DNA from: Planctomycetota bacterium
GTDB lineage: Bacteria > Planctomycetota > UBA1135
Direction: 5' to 3'
DNA: 63,450 nt
Assembly (NCBI GenBank): GCA_030749235.1
Contig: JASMKM010000079.1
Coordinates: forward strand, 1 to 63,450
Shown here: piece after piece, positions 42,320 to 54,280 of the stretch
Layout of the letters: the number at the start of each line of letters is the position of its first letter
Position numbering within the stretch: position 1 is the first letter of the stretch
Notes under the pieces: generated by a model
Databases searched by the model: none
Told to the model about the DNA's origin: nothing
Seen by the model: the letters and a program-made list of their open reading frames with translations, nothing else
Position numbers and translations under genes: made by a program

Positions 42320-42772
42320 ATGGAACGTCGCTACCCACCCGCCGACCTTGGAGAGCTTGGACAACGTCACGAAGTCCACGTGTTCCTCTATCGCTTCGGC
42401 GACTGGGGGCCGCAATATCTTCTGCTCCAGGCCGAGCCACGGCAAGAGCAAGTTTGGCGACCAGTGGTCGGCGCCATCGACTTGGACGAGGACGTGCGCC
42501 ATGCCGCCCTACGCCAGGTCTTCACCGACGTCGGCATCGCATACGCCTACGACTTGATTTCACCACCTTGGGGCCTGATCTCCGACGTCGGCGACCTACA
42601 GTTGATCCAATGGCCGGTGGGGTTCCAGATCCCTCACGGCGATCTGCAGCTGCAACCACGCAGCCCGATTGCGGCGCTGGACTGGTGCGATTTCGACCAT
42701 GCAATGCACATGTTGGAGACCAGCTTCCATCGCCAGAACCTGCTGCAGTTGCACCTACGTTTGGCTGGTTAG
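42320..42772 (+). CDS. Nudix-fold protein with degenerate catalytic box
   Basis: From ATG 42320 the product is 150 residues (an in-frame ATG at 42296 would add 8). It has the Nudix order: H-E-V-H-V-F-L-Y-R-F-G near 17, Y-L-L-L-Q-A-E-P near 33, then G-A-I-D-L-D-E-D-V-R-H-A-A-L-R-Q-V-F-T-D (about 51-70), ending V-G-I. Compared with the G-x5-E-x7-R-E-U-x-E-E-x-G-U box, the first Gly, first Glu, Arg and last Gly remain, while the three metal-binding glutamates read Q, T and D. Hydrolase activity is therefore doubtful, and a binding or regulatory role is possible. It is convergent with lpxD. Confidence 0.55.
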   Translation: MERRYPPADLGELGQRHEVHVFLYRFGDWGPQYLLLQAEPRQEQVWRPVVGAIDLDEDVRHAALRQVFTDVGIAYAYDLISPPWGLISDVGDLQLIQWPVGFQIPHGDLQLQPRSPIAALDWCDFDHAMHMLETSFHRQNLLQLHLRLAG

Positions 42773-42808
42773 CCAAGGCAGCATTGGTCGAGGCTGGCCG
42801 AATATGTG

Positions 42809-43858
42809 CTACTTCTTGTCCGCATCACGCAGCAGCCGACGCAAGCGCACTTTGTCGCGTTGATGTTGCTTGATGTCTACCGCCGGGAAGCCGGCGACGA
42901 CGGCACCAGGCGGCACATCCTTCATGATTGCTCCACGGGCAGCGATCTTCGCGCCAGCTCCGACCTTCAGGTGACCGACCGTGGCAGCTTGCCCACCGAA
43001 CACCGCACCATCGCCGACCTTGGTGGAGCCGCTGATGCCGACCTTGCCGCACAGCACTACCGCACGACCAAGCTTGGCATTGTGTCCGACCTGCACATGG
43101 TTATCAAGAATGCACCCATCACCAATCTCGGTAGGTTGAAAGGTGCCGCTATCGATGCAGCTGTTGGTGCCGATTTCGACGCCATTGCCGATGGTTACGC
43201 CGCCGACCTGCGGCACCTGCAAATGGCGCTCGCCACTCCACACATAACCGAAACCGGGTGCCCCGACGGTGGTGCCGGAATGCACCACGCAGCCCGCGCC
43301 TAGGGTTACGCGTTCGTAGATCGAGACATGCGGATGCAAGATTGTCTGCGCGCCGAGTATTACGCCCGGGCCGACGTGCACTTGCGCCACCAGCACCACG
43401 CCGGGGCCAATCACGGCACCTTCGCTGACCACACAAAGGGGGCCGATGCTGGCGCCCGCATCGATTTGTGCATCGTTTGCGACCACCGCACTGGCATGGA
43501 CTCCAGGTGCATATTGCTGCGGTACTTCGAAATGCCTCGACAGAATCGCCGAGGCAAGAGATGGATTGGCCACGCGTACACATGGGCGGCCTGGGTCCTC
43601 GACCGTGTCATCGACTAGAGCCAAACCAGCCTTGCTATCGTGGAAGGCTTGGGTCTCCTCGTTCGAGGGCAAACGCCCCGCGGCATCGGCACCAGCACGG
43701 AAAAACACCACATGCTGCGGCTCGGCATGGGCCAGATCCGTGACGCGCGTGAACAACTGCTCACTGTCTCCTTCCAACTGCCCCGACACCAATTCCGCAA
43801 TCTGCGCAGCATTCAGGGCGGCACCGGGTTCCAGGCTAGGACTACCGCTCATGTGCAT
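42809..43858 (-). CDS. lpxD: UDP-3-O-acylglucosamine N-acyltransferase
   Basis: LpxD adds the second acyl chain in lipid A synthesis. The 349-residue protein has the N-terminal uridine-binding domain (about 15-105, with V-F-F near 51) and a left-handed beta-helix of hexapeptide repeats from about 115 (G-V-H-A-S-A-V-V, I-D-A-G-A-S-I-G, and so on). The catalytic His is H259 in V-G-H-N, with G-A-P-G-F-G-Y near 199. It shows that the organism makes a lipid A-type outer membrane. No other lpx gene is nearby; the upstream gene on this strand is the CaCA exchanger, 75 nt away. Confidence 0.94.
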   Translation of the reverse strand: MHMSGSPSLEPGAALNAAQIAELVSGQLEGDSEQLFTRVTDLAHAEPQHVVFFRAGADAAGRLPSNEETQAFHDSKAGLALVDDTVEDPGRPCVRVANPSLASAILSRHFEVPQQYAPGVHASAVVANDAQIDAGASIGPLCVVSEGAVIGPGVVLVAQVHVGPGVILGAQTILHPHVSIYERVTLGAGCVVHSGTTVGAPGFGYVWSGERHLQVPQVGGVTIGNGVEIGTNSCIDSGTFQPTEIGDGCILDNHVQVGHNAKLGRAVVLCGKVGISGSTKVGDGAVFGGQAATVGHLKVGAGAKIAARGAIMKDVPPGAVVAGFPAVDIKQHQRDKVRLRRLLRDADKK

Positions 43859-43933
43859 AGTCTAGCGACGAGTCGATGGTGTCGTTCGCGATGGCCTGCC
43901 ACAGCTTGCAGGGTGGCCTGCAGCCCTCCCAGC

Positions 43934-44878
43934 CTATTGGATAACCCAAGCGGCAGCGAAATAGGAACCAATCAGGAAGACGCCCATCGTCTGATAAGTA
44001 CGGATCGAAAGCTCGCGCGCGCGGGTGGTGAACAAGGCTGGGATAAGCAACACGATCATGAAACCGAGGTTCACCCACAGCTGTTCGCGCAAGCCGGGCT
44101 CCGGCACGGCGACTTCCGCCAACAAGCCTGTCACGCCACCGGCGACCATCAGGTTGAATGCGTTGGAGCCGACCACGTTACCGAATACCGCGCCGGCGTG
44201 GCCGAGGCGCAAGGCGCGCACCGAAGTGAACAACTCCGGTGCCGAGGTGCCGACCGCGGTAATGATGAAGCCGGCGAAGCCTTCCTTCCAACCGAAGACC
44301 TCGGCCAAATCGAGGGCGCCGTACAGGAACCACCTCGACGAAAAGGCAAGCATCATGAAGCCGCCGATGGTCGTGGCCAAAGCCAGCGGGATTGGCCATG
44401 CCGTTGGTGGGGCCGCTTCGTCTTCCACCTGCAATTCCTTATGCCCGGCGATGCTGATCAGCACCATGATTACATAACCCACCAGCATCACCAGGCTCAT
44501 CCAATACTGACTCTTGTCCATCGCCGGCAGTGAGAAGGCGGCCAAGGTGCATAGTGTCAGCGGCATCAACGTGGCCAAACGAACCGATCTGGCGTTCATG
44601 TGGGCTTCGCCCTTCAGTAGCAGCGTGGCGCCGAGCACCATGCCCACATTGAAGGCGTTGGAGCCAAAGATATTGCCTGCCGCTAAGCCCGGATACAGCG
44701 GGGCGCTCGCGATGCATACGAACAGCTCAGGGAGCGAAGTGCCGAGTGCCAACAGCAGCAAACCGGTGACCCAGGACGGCCAACCCCAGCGATGCGCCAA
44801 CGATACCGAACCGCGCACCGCGATATCGGATCCAATCAACAGGCCAGCTAGGCCGAGGAGCAGCTGTAGAGTCGCCAT
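43934..44878 (-). CDS. CaCA-family Ca2+/Na+ (or K+) : cation exchanger (YrbG-like)
   Basis: ATG 44878 gives 314 residues with about ten TM helices. The two inverted alpha repeats are clear: A-L-G-T-S-L-P-E-L-F-V near 43 with G-N-I-F-G-S-N-A-F-N near 69, and A-V-G-T-S-A-P-E-L-F-T-S near 210 with G-N-V-V-G-S-N-A-F-N near 236. The Glu in each is the cation site. A short hydrophilic loop near 150 (V-E-D-E-A-A-P-P-T) links the halves. The ion pair (Na+/Ca2+ or H+/Ca2+) cannot be settled. The open frame extends to 44995, into the divergent amidotransferase gene, so the internal ATG is preferred. Confidence 0.88.
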   Translation of the reverse strand: MATLQLLLGLAGLLIGSDIAVRGSVSLAHRWGWPSWVTGLLLLALGTSLPELFVCIASAPLYPGLAAGNIFGSNAFNVGMVLGATLLLKGEAHMNARSVRLATLMPLTLCTLAAFSLPAMDKSQYWMSLVMLVGYVIMVLISIAGHKELQVEDEAAPPTAWPIPLALATTIGGFMMLAFSSRWFLYGALDLAEVFGWKEGFAGFIITAVGTSAPELFTSVRALRLGHAGAVFGNVVGSNAFNLMVAGGVTGLLAEVAVPEPGLREQLWVNLGFMIVLLIPALFTTRARELSIRTYQTMGVFLIGSYFAAAWVIQ

Positions 44879-44899
44879 GCGGGCGCTTAGTATAGGAGT

Positions 44900-45616
44900 G
44901 TGACCCCGCCGACGTCCCGCCCATTGATTGGAGTGACCGTAGAGCTCCTCGACGCCCCCTTCTATGAAGGTCACAGGCGTTTCCAACTGTTTCATGCCTA
45001 CATGCCGGTGCTTCGCGATGCCGGCGCCATCCCGCTGCTAATCCCCGGCGATGCCACGGCCGACGATGTCGCCGCCATCCTGCCGCGCTTGGATGGGGTC
45101 TTGCTGACCGGTGGCGACGACCCCGACCTGCGTGCATTCGGCGGCCCGGCTCCGCTTCCCGAATGCAAACCCGCACCAATCGAGCAGCAGGAGATGAACT
45201 TGAGCTTGATACGCGGTGCCATCTCTGTCGGCATGCCGGTATTGGGCATCTGCTACGGCATGCAGATGCTGGGCTTGGCCTATAAGGCACCCTTCATCCA
45301 ACATCTGATCGGCTCCACCGACCACACCAAGGGTGCCCGTCACACGGTGACGGCTACGCCAGGCAGCCGATTGGCCACTTTGCTCGGCGACGCCCCTTTC
45401 GAAGTGCCTTCCTACCATCACCAAGCCCTGAGGAGTGCAGGCGAAACCCTCCAAGCCACCGCCTGGTCTCCTGACGGCATCTTGGAGGCCGTTGAATTGC
45501 CCGGCTCCGCCTTCACCCTAGGGGTGCAGTGGCATCCCGAGAAAGCCCCAGATTCCAAGGCGTCGAAACGTCTTTTTTCTGGTTTCATCGCTGCCGCGAA
45601 CGACTATCGTAAATAG
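44900..45616 (+). CDS. class I glutamine amidotransferase, PuuD-like (gamma-glutamyl-GABA hydrolase family)
   Basis: The 238 residues contain the triad of peptidase C26 enzymes: nucleophile C118 in G-I-C-Y-G-M-Q, and H212 with E214 in V-Q-W-H-P-E. The oxyanion region G-V-L-L-T-G-G-D-D-P is near 66-75. Relatives cleave gamma-glutamyl amides such as gamma-glutamyl-GABA, and others hydrolyse poly-gamma-glutamates. The GTG start at 44900 follows GGAG very closely. The gene heads a three-gene set with the two-TM protein and aroB (gaps of 4 and 15 nt). Confidence 0.82.
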   Translation: MTPPTSRPLIGVTVELLDAPFYEGHRRFQLFHAYMPVLRDAGAIPLLIPGDATADDVAAILPRLDGVLLTGGDDPDLRAFGGPAPLPECKPAPIEQQEMNLSLIRGAISVGMPVLGICYGMQMLGLAYKAPFIQHLIGSTDHTKGARHTVTATPGSRLATLLGDAPFEVPSYHHQALRSAGETLQATAWSPDGILEAVELPGSAFTLGVQWHPEKAPDSKASKRLFSGFIAAANDYRK

Positions 45617-45620
45617 CCCG

Positions 45621-46955
45621 ATGGATAAGAAAGAGCTCAGAAGAAAGATGGCAGTGGAAGCAGCCGCCAAGGACAAGAAGCGCCTGATCTTGGCGATTGG
45701 CGGTTTAATCCTGTGCATTGCAGTCCTCTTCATGCTGAACAAGAAGGCGAATGAGGCTGGCGACCGAATCGTCGATCAAAAGAGAGAAGCCGCGGCGGCC
45801 TTCACCGAGCTCCTGCCCAAGCTCGATTACTCGATCCTCGACAAGGTCAAGGACAAAACCGATTCCGATCGCGTCATCCTCGAGCCCGATGCCTTCCGCA
45901 TGCTCAGCGAGAAGTCTCAGGAGATGATCAACAGTTGGTTCAACGTGCTCGGCAAGGAGTTCGACTTCCTGACCGGTCGCGAGAAGGCCCCGGAGTTACG
46001 CGGCGGTTTGTTCCGATTGCGCGGCGAGCTAATCGATGCCCGTCCACTGACGAGGGTCGAAGGCGAGGAACCTGAGTACTGGTGCCAGATCCGCACAGAC
46101 GACGGCGCTGAGTTCTTCTATGTCTCCGTGCTCATGCCGACGGAGTTGTTTGTACATGACAATTTCGTGCTCGCCGATGGCTACTTCTTCAAGTATTACC
46201 GCCAGAAAGTCGACGGAGATTGGATCACGCTGCCATTGTTCGTCGGTCGTCAGCTGGTGCCGTCTTGGCCTCGTGCCGAGCCAAGGTCTGAACCGGACAT
46301 GGCCTACCTTGCTGGTGTTCGTGATCAACCCATCGGCACCCACAATGATGTCGAGCAACTGAACACCCGTCCAGAGCTGTGGCACTTGGCCAATGTCGCG
46401 CGCACTGTCGCTGCGACGCCGGAGTCGCTGGCGGAAGCAATCAAGGAGCCATTAGTCATGGATTGGGATCTGCTGAAGCTGGTCTCCGAGAGCCCCGAGA
46501 TCTACCGGGGTCGAATGTTCCAGATTGGCGGCATCATCCGAGGTACTCCAGCCACCGTACGCGCCACCGAGAACCCGCTGCGCGAAACGCAGATCTCGAG
46601 CGCCTGGATCCGCAACGATTCCGTCGGAGACGTGCTTCTGCACCTGAAGGCACCGGGTGAATTCCCATTCTCCGAAGCCGGCCTGAAACCCACCGTCTAC
46701 CACGGCTACTTCCTAATGCTATGGGCTTACCACGACAGCCAGGAAATCCCGCGCCGGTCACCGGTGTTCGTAGTGGTCGATTCCTTCAGTCCTGAACCCT
46801 ACACGCCGCCCTTTGCTGGTCAGATGGTGTTGATGTTCCTGGGCATCGCCGTTGCGATTGGATTCCTGTTGCTCTGGCTAGTACGCAAGGATCGACGCAA
46901 CAGCGAAATCGCCATGCAGAAGATGCTCGACCGACGCAACAACCGACGCGACTGA
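45621..46955 (+). CDS. two-TM protein with duplicated extracytoplasmic module, unknown function
   Basis: I do not recognise this 444-residue protein. A basic N-terminus precedes TM1 (about 21-39) and a second TM (about 401-421) precedes a basic tail, so the 360 residues between probably face the periplasm. Two stretches resemble each other: about 128-194 (G-G-L-F-R-L-R-G-E-L-I, then Y-W-C-Q-I-R, then D-N-F-V-L-A-D-G-Y-F-F) and about 296-371 (G-R-M-F-Q-I-G-G-I-I-R, then S-A-W-I-R, then T-V-Y-H-G-Y-F-L-M). They look like duplicated small beta-barrel (OB-like) modules. No catalytic residues are recognised. It sits between the amidotransferase and aroB. Confidence 0.7.
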   Translation: MDKKELRRKMAVEAAAKDKKRLILAIGGLILCIAVLFMLNKKANEAGDRIVDQKREAAAAFTELLPKLDYSILDKVKDKTDSDRVILEPDAFRMLSEKSQEMINSWFNVLGKEFDFLTGREKAPELRGGLFRLRGELIDARPLTRVEGEEPEYWCQIRTDDGAEFFYVSVLMPTELFVHDNFVLADGYFFKYYRQKVDGDWITLPLFVGRQLVPSWPRAEPRSEPDMAYLAGVRDQPIGTHNDVEQLNTRPELWHLANVARTVAATPESLAEAIKEPLVMDWDLLKLVSESPEIYRGRMFQIGGIIRGTPATVRATENPLRETQISSAWIRNDSVGDVLLHLKAPGEFPFSEAGLKPTVYHGYFLMLWAYHDSQEIPRRSPVFVVVDSFSPEPYTPPFAGQMVLMFLGIAVAIGFLLLWLVRKDRRNSEIAMQKMLDRRNNRRD

Positions 46956-46970
46956 GCGAACGATTCATTC

Positions 46971-48050
46971 ATGGCCACTCCCCCCAAGACTAGGCTCGAT
47001 GTCGGCCGCGCGAACCTGCGCGAGTCGCTAAACAGACGATTGCGTGCCATACGCCCACGACCAAGCAAGGTCTTGGTTGTGATGGATCGGCGCGCCCAAC
47101 AGGCCGTCGGGCGCCGCATCGAGCGGGCAGTCGCACAAGCAGGCCTGAATTGGGAACTGGTGATTGCCCCGCAGGGCGAAGCGCGAAAGACGATGGCTTC
47201 GGCCGAGACCCTGGCGGCGCGACTGGTACGTCGTGGTGCCGACCGCAGCTCCTTCCTGTTGGCTGTTGGCGGCGGGGTCACCTCTGACATGGCCGGCTTC
47301 GTCGCATCGATGCTGTTCCGCGGCATCCGCTGGGGCGTAGTGCCGACCACCTTGTTGTCGATGGCCGACGCCTCGATTGGTGGCAAGACCGCAGTCAACC
47401 TACCAGAAGGCAAGAACCTCATCGGTGCCTTCCACTTCCCTGAGTTCGTCGTCACCGATGTGCGCACCTTGACCACCTTACCGGAACGCGAATGGCTTTG
47501 TGGCATGGGCGAAGTGGTGAAGTCGGCCATGTTGTCCGGCCCGGTGTTGCTGAATCAGTTGGAGAGCATCCCACGCGCCAAATTGCGCCGGTCAAGCAAT
47601 GCCTTGGTCGATGTGGTGCGCAGTTGCGCGCGCTACAAGAGCCGAATCGTCGCCGCCGATCCGCATGAAGGCGATAAGCGCAAGTTGCTGAATCTCGGCC
47701 ATACCTATGGGCATGCCTTGGAAACCAGTGCCGGGCCGAACCGTCTGGCCCATGGTGAGGCGGTCGCACTGGGAATCCGTTGTGCCTTGCGCGACAGCTT
47801 AGAGCGCGGCCTGTGCAATGAGGACTACGCCGAACGCATCCTGAAACTGATGAAGCGGGTCGGCTTGCCGGAGCGTTATCCCAGCAAGTTGCCGAGCAAT
47901 GGCCAACTGCGAAGGCTATTGCGCCGAGACAAGAAGGCCTCCGCCGGGACCTTGGACCTTATTTTGCCAATCCGCGCCGGTCAAAACGCCGTGATTAGCG
48001 GTGTCGAAGCGCGTGATGTCGTTGCCGTGATCCGCCGAGAGTTAGGTTGA
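46971..48050 (+). CDS. aroB: 3-dehydroquinate synthase
   Basis: AroB makes 3-dehydroquinate from DAHP, the second shikimate step, using NAD+ and Zn or Co. The 359-residue protein shows L-A-V-G-G-G-V-T-S-D-M-A-G-F near 99-112, P-T-T-L-L-S-M-A-D-A-S-I-G-G-K-T-A-V-N near 125-143, G-M-G-E-V-V-K near 178, and the metal ligands in L-N-L-G-H-T-Y-G-H-A-L-E near 240-251 and R-L-A-H-G-E-A-V near 258-265. It is the last gene of its three-gene set. Confidence 0.94.
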   Translation: MATPPKTRLDVGRANLRESLNRRLRAIRPRPSKVLVVMDRRAQQAVGRRIERAVAQAGLNWELVIAPQGEARKTMASAETLAARLVRRGADRSSFLLAVGGGVTSDMAGFVASMLFRGIRWGVVPTTLLSMADASIGGKTAVNLPEGKNLIGAFHFPEFVVTDVRTLTTLPEREWLCGMGEVVKSAMLSGPVLLNQLESIPRAKLRRSSNALVDVVRSCARYKSRIVAADPHEGDKRKLLNLGHTYGHALETSAGPNRLAHGEAVALGIRCALRDSLERGLCNEDYAERILKLMKRVGLPERYPSKLPSNGQLRRLLRRDKKASAGTLDLILPIRAGQNAVISGVEARDVVAVIRRELG

Positions 48051-48132
48051 GTGCATTCGCAATCTTGCCTGCTGCAGTGTGACTGAACCCTTGACGCGCA
48101 ACTGCTGCGCGATTGATGTGCGGCCAAAGCGC

Positions 48133-48714
48133 CTAAGCGCCGGTGCCTTCAATGCCCAGTTCCGCGGCGTAGGGCTTAATTGCATCGATGATGAACTCGA
48201 CGTGATTACGCAGCTCCACGTCGAGCAGGCGTACACCTTCATGCACTTCGAAGCGATCTACCCCAGCAGCGAACTTCTTGTCCTTAATCTTTTTCATCAC
48301 GCTCTTGGCCTTGATTGAGTTCACGCCGTCGGGGCGCACATAACAACAAGCCATCACCAGACCGGTTAGCTCATCACAAGCCAGTAACGCCTTGTCCAAA
48401 AGGGTGTCATAACTGACCCCCCATTGGGTGTAATGGGCACTGACGGCATGGGCGACGGCGGCCTCGCCCTGTTCCTCCAACCAGGCCACGATGCGCTTGG
48501 GATGCTCCTCCGGCCACTGGTCGTAATCGGCATCGTGCAGCATGCCGGCAAGGCCCCACTGCTCGACATCGGCTTCGCCGCCACCATATTTCAGGGCGGC
48601 AGCGCGCATGCAAACCTCGACGGCGCGGGCGTGGCGGCGCAAAGCTTCCGACGGCGTCCAATCACAAAGGTGCTGCCATGCGGCCTCGCGGGTCAGTTTT
48701 TCTGGCTGATCCAT
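48133..48714 (-). CDS. HD-domain phosphohydrolase
   Basis: A 193-residue single-domain HD protein. Metal ligands are visible as H28 in L-R-R-H-A-R-A-V-E, the HD pair in G-M-L-H-D-A-D-Y-D-Q-W near 57-67, H-P-K-R-I near 71, H-Y-T-Q-W-G near 95 and D-E-L-T-G-L near 113. The order resembles small HDIG-type hydrolases conserved in many bacteria, with unknown nucleotide or phosphoester substrate. It lies convergent with aroB and divergent from carB. Confidence 0.78.
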   Translation of the reverse strand: MDQPEKLTREAAWQHLCDWTPSEALRRHARAVEVCMRAAALKYGGGEADVEQWGLAGMLHDADYDQWPEEHPKRIVAWLEEQGEAAVAHAVSAHYTQWGVSYDTLLDKALLACDELTGLVMACCYVRPDGVNSIKAKSVMKKIKDKKFAAGVDRFEVHEGVRLLDVELRNHVEFIIDAIKPYAAELGIEGTGA

Positions 48715-48784
48715 AGAGATAGTCTAGTGGGGCGTTGCACGTGAAGCGCCCTGTGAGAGGGATGCCCGCCCCCGACCGCGCGGC

Positions 48785-48790
48785 TAGAAT
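48785..48790 (+). promoter_or_regulatory. TAGAAT -10 element before carB
   Basis: TAGAAT lies 20 nt before the carB ATG. This gives a predicted leader of about 14 nt, with only a weak GAG as ribosome site. No good -35 is seen. Confidence 0.35.
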
Positions 48791-48810
48791 GGCGCAACTC
48801 TGAGCGCGTC

Positions 48811-52041
<3,231 letters not shown>

Positions 52042-52131
52042 GGTCGGACAAAACCTAGGCATGAAGCCAAGGCCGACGTGGGGTTCGTCCATCATGCGGT
52101 ATTGATGTGCCCCTCATCCCAGCTGATGGAA

Positions 52132-53721
52132 TCAACGCAACGCCTTCAGCAGGTCGAAGAAATCCTGACGTCGGAACAACCATGCACCAGCGGCGGCGCC
52201 GAGCACGCCGACACCAATGGCCAGGATTAGGCCCAAGACGGTATAGGGGCTGGGGCCGTAGTGGAGCATCAGCCAGGCGCCGACTCCTGCAGTAAGGGCT
52301 GGCATCAGCAGGGATGGAATCGCTGTGATGGCGAGTGGAGTCCGTAGGCCCACATGCGAGAGAGTGGCGAGCAGCATAGTGGTCTGCAGGCTCATGGCGA
52401 TGGCCGTCGCCCATCCAGCTGCAGGAACTCCGTAGATCGGCAACAAGAACCAATCCAACAGCAGGTTGATTGGAATCACCACCAACGCCGCCATTGCCGG
52501 GATGCGATAGGAACCTAGGCTTTGGTGAGCGCGAATGGCCATGCCGCTGACACCGGCCACTGGCAGAATCCACAAGTAAGCAATCAAGGTGGGCGTGAGG
52601 CGATCAATCTTGTCCGGAGTCATGGTGCCATGCTCAAACAACAAGGTCAGGGTCGGGTGGGCCAATACGGCAAGGCCGACGCCGGCGGCACACATCAGCA
52701 GAAAGGAGCTTTCACATCCGCGTCGTAGGGCGACCGACATCTCATCCATCTTGCGTGCGGCAGCTAGGCGCGAGAACATTGGCATGGCACCGGTCATTGC
52801 GGCGATACCGACCAACGCCAGTGGCAAGTGCAACATGCGGTTGGCGTAGTGGGAGTAGTTGTTGGCGTCGGGGCCGACCAGAGTGCGGATTAGAATCTGA
52901 TCAACGGTCATGCTGATCTGCAGCGCGGCTAGGCCAATCAGCGCCGGAGCGAAGGAACGCAGGGCATTGCGCAGGCGTTTGCTGGCCACCCCGAAGTGTG
53001 GGCGGATCGGCCAACCCACCGCCCAGACGCCCGGTAGCTGTACTGCCCATTGCAAGATGCCGCCGATCAGGATCCAGACCCAAAGCCAATGCAGGTTCTC
53101 GAGTGCGGAATCGAAGCTCTGGCTATTGACCCACAGGCCAACAATCCACACCACGTTCAAGAGCACCGGCGCAAGCGCGGTCAGGATGAAGCGGCGTTTC
53201 AAGTTCTGCGGCGCGCCGGCCAGCGCACACATGCAGATAGGGATTAGGTAGGGCAACAGACAGCCGGCGAACAGCAAGGTCCGACGAGTCTCGAAGTTGG
53301 CGGGCACATCGGCCAAGGCGGCGCGCCAGAAGAAGATGACCAGCTCCCCTGCCAAGGTCAGACCAATCAGCAAGGTCAGCAGGAAACCCACGAATCTGGC
53401 GTAGAGGTGCTTGGCTGCCTGTTCGCCTTCTTCCGCCTCGGCTCGCGCCAAGGCTGGCTGTACCGCGGCAGAGACTGCGCCCTCGCCGAAGAGGCGTCGG
53501 AAGAGGTTCGGGAAGGTCCAAGCCAGGTTGAACGCGCCTTGGGCGGCACTCATACCGAAAATCGAGGCCATGAAGGCATCGCGGGCGAATCCGAGGATGC
53601 GCGAGAGCAACGTCCAGAACGACGTCAGCAATGCACCTCGCATTGCGTGACGACCCTCGCCGGCAGTCTCGGACCCTTTGGACACGCCGGGATTATGCAC
53701 AATGCCAGGGGGAAAGAACAT
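52132..53721 (-). CDS. murJ: lipid II flippase MurJ (MviN)
   Basis: MurJ exports the peptidoglycan precursor lipid II. The protein has about 14 TM helices of the MOP superfamily, starting with S-R-I-L-G-F-A-R-D (about 40-48), then A-F-N-L-A-W-T-F-P-N-L-F-R-R-L-F-G-E-G near 62-80, the family hallmark. The open frame allows 529 residues from ATG 53721; a GTG 36 nt downstream or ATG 53643 (503 residues) may be the true start, and none has a strong ribosome site. It is divergent from the Mrp operon across 75 bp. Confidence 0.92.
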   Translation of the reverse strand: MFFPPGIVHNPGVSKGSETAGEGRHAMRGALLTSFWTLLSRILGFARDAFMASIFGMSAAQGAFNLAWTFPNLFRRLFGEGAVSAAVQPALARAEAEEGEQAAKHLYARFVGFLLTLLIGLTLAGELVIFFWRAALADVPANFETRRTLLFAGCLLPYLIPICMCALAGAPQNLKRRFILTALAPVLLNVVWIVGLWVNSQSFDSALENLHWLWVWILIGGILQWAVQLPGVWAVGWPIRPHFGVASKRLRNALRSFAPALIGLAALQISMTVDQILIRTLVGPDANNYSHYANRMLHLPLALVGIAAMTGAMPMFSRLAAARKMDEMSVALRRGCESSFLLMCAAGVGLAVLAHPTLTLLFEHGTMTPDKIDRLTPTLIAYLWILPVAGVSGMAIRAHQSLGSYRIPAMAALVVIPINLLLDWFLLPIYGVPAAGWATAIAMSLQTTMLLATLSHVGLRTPLAITAIPSLLMPALTAGVGAWLMLHYGPSPYTVLGLILAIGVGVLGAAAGAWLFRRQDFFDLLKALR

Positions 53722-53796
53722 AAAAAGACCATTCCATCTTAATATCTGCGGCCGCTACGATTAGAACACAAATAACAGTCATTTGGCGGAACTAGA

Positions 53797-54279
53797 ATGA
53801 CGAACCCTAGCATGTACTACCTAGTCCTCACTGCCGCTTTATACCTCTTTTGGGTGCTCCTTTCAGGGCATTACACCGCCCTGATCCTGAGCCTAGGGGC
53901 GGCCTCGGTACTGCTCGTGGTCTGGTTCCTGCGACGCATGGATCGCATCGACGGCGAGGCTAGCTTCATGCCCATCACACCCGGCCTTGTGGCCTACCTC
54001 TGGTGGCTGATGTGCGCAGTCATCAAGGCCAACATCGTTGTCGTGAAGCGGATTTGGGCACCGAATCTGCCCATCAGCCCCACGTGGACACGTCTTGAAA
54101 CGGAAATCAATACACCACTGAAGAAGACACTCTACGCAAACTCCATCACGCTCACCCCTGGGACCCTAACCACCAACGCCCACCGCGATCATCTGTGGGT
54201 GCATTGCCTGACCCAAGACAATGCTGCAAAGCTACGCGAAGGCGAAATGGAAGGTCGGATTCGGAAGTTAAAGGTCTAA
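53797..54279 (+). CDS. mrpE: Mrp-type cation/proton antiporter subunit E
   Basis: MrpE (160 residues): two to three N-terminal TM helices (Y-Y-L-V-L-T-A-A-L-Y-L-F-W-V-L-L-S-G near 6, then Y-T-A-L-I-L-S-L-G near 26, then V-A-Y-L-W-W-L-M near 64) and a C-terminal cytosolic domain with the conserved Y-A-N-S-I-T-L-T-P-G-T-L-T near 111. It is needed for complex assembly. ATG 53797 overlaps a TAGAAT hexamer (53793-53798); ATG 53812 may be the actual start on a nearly leaderless mRNA. It is the first gene of the eight-gene operon. Confidence 0.9.
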   Translation: MTNPSMYYLVLTAALYLFWVLLSGHYTALILSLGAASVLLVVWFLRRMDRIDGEASFMPITPGLVAYLWWLMCAVIKANIVVVKRIWAPNLPISPTWTRLETEINTPLKKTLYANSITLTPGTLTTNAHRDHLWVHCLTQDNAAKLREGEMEGRIRKLKV

Positions 54280-54280
54280 G

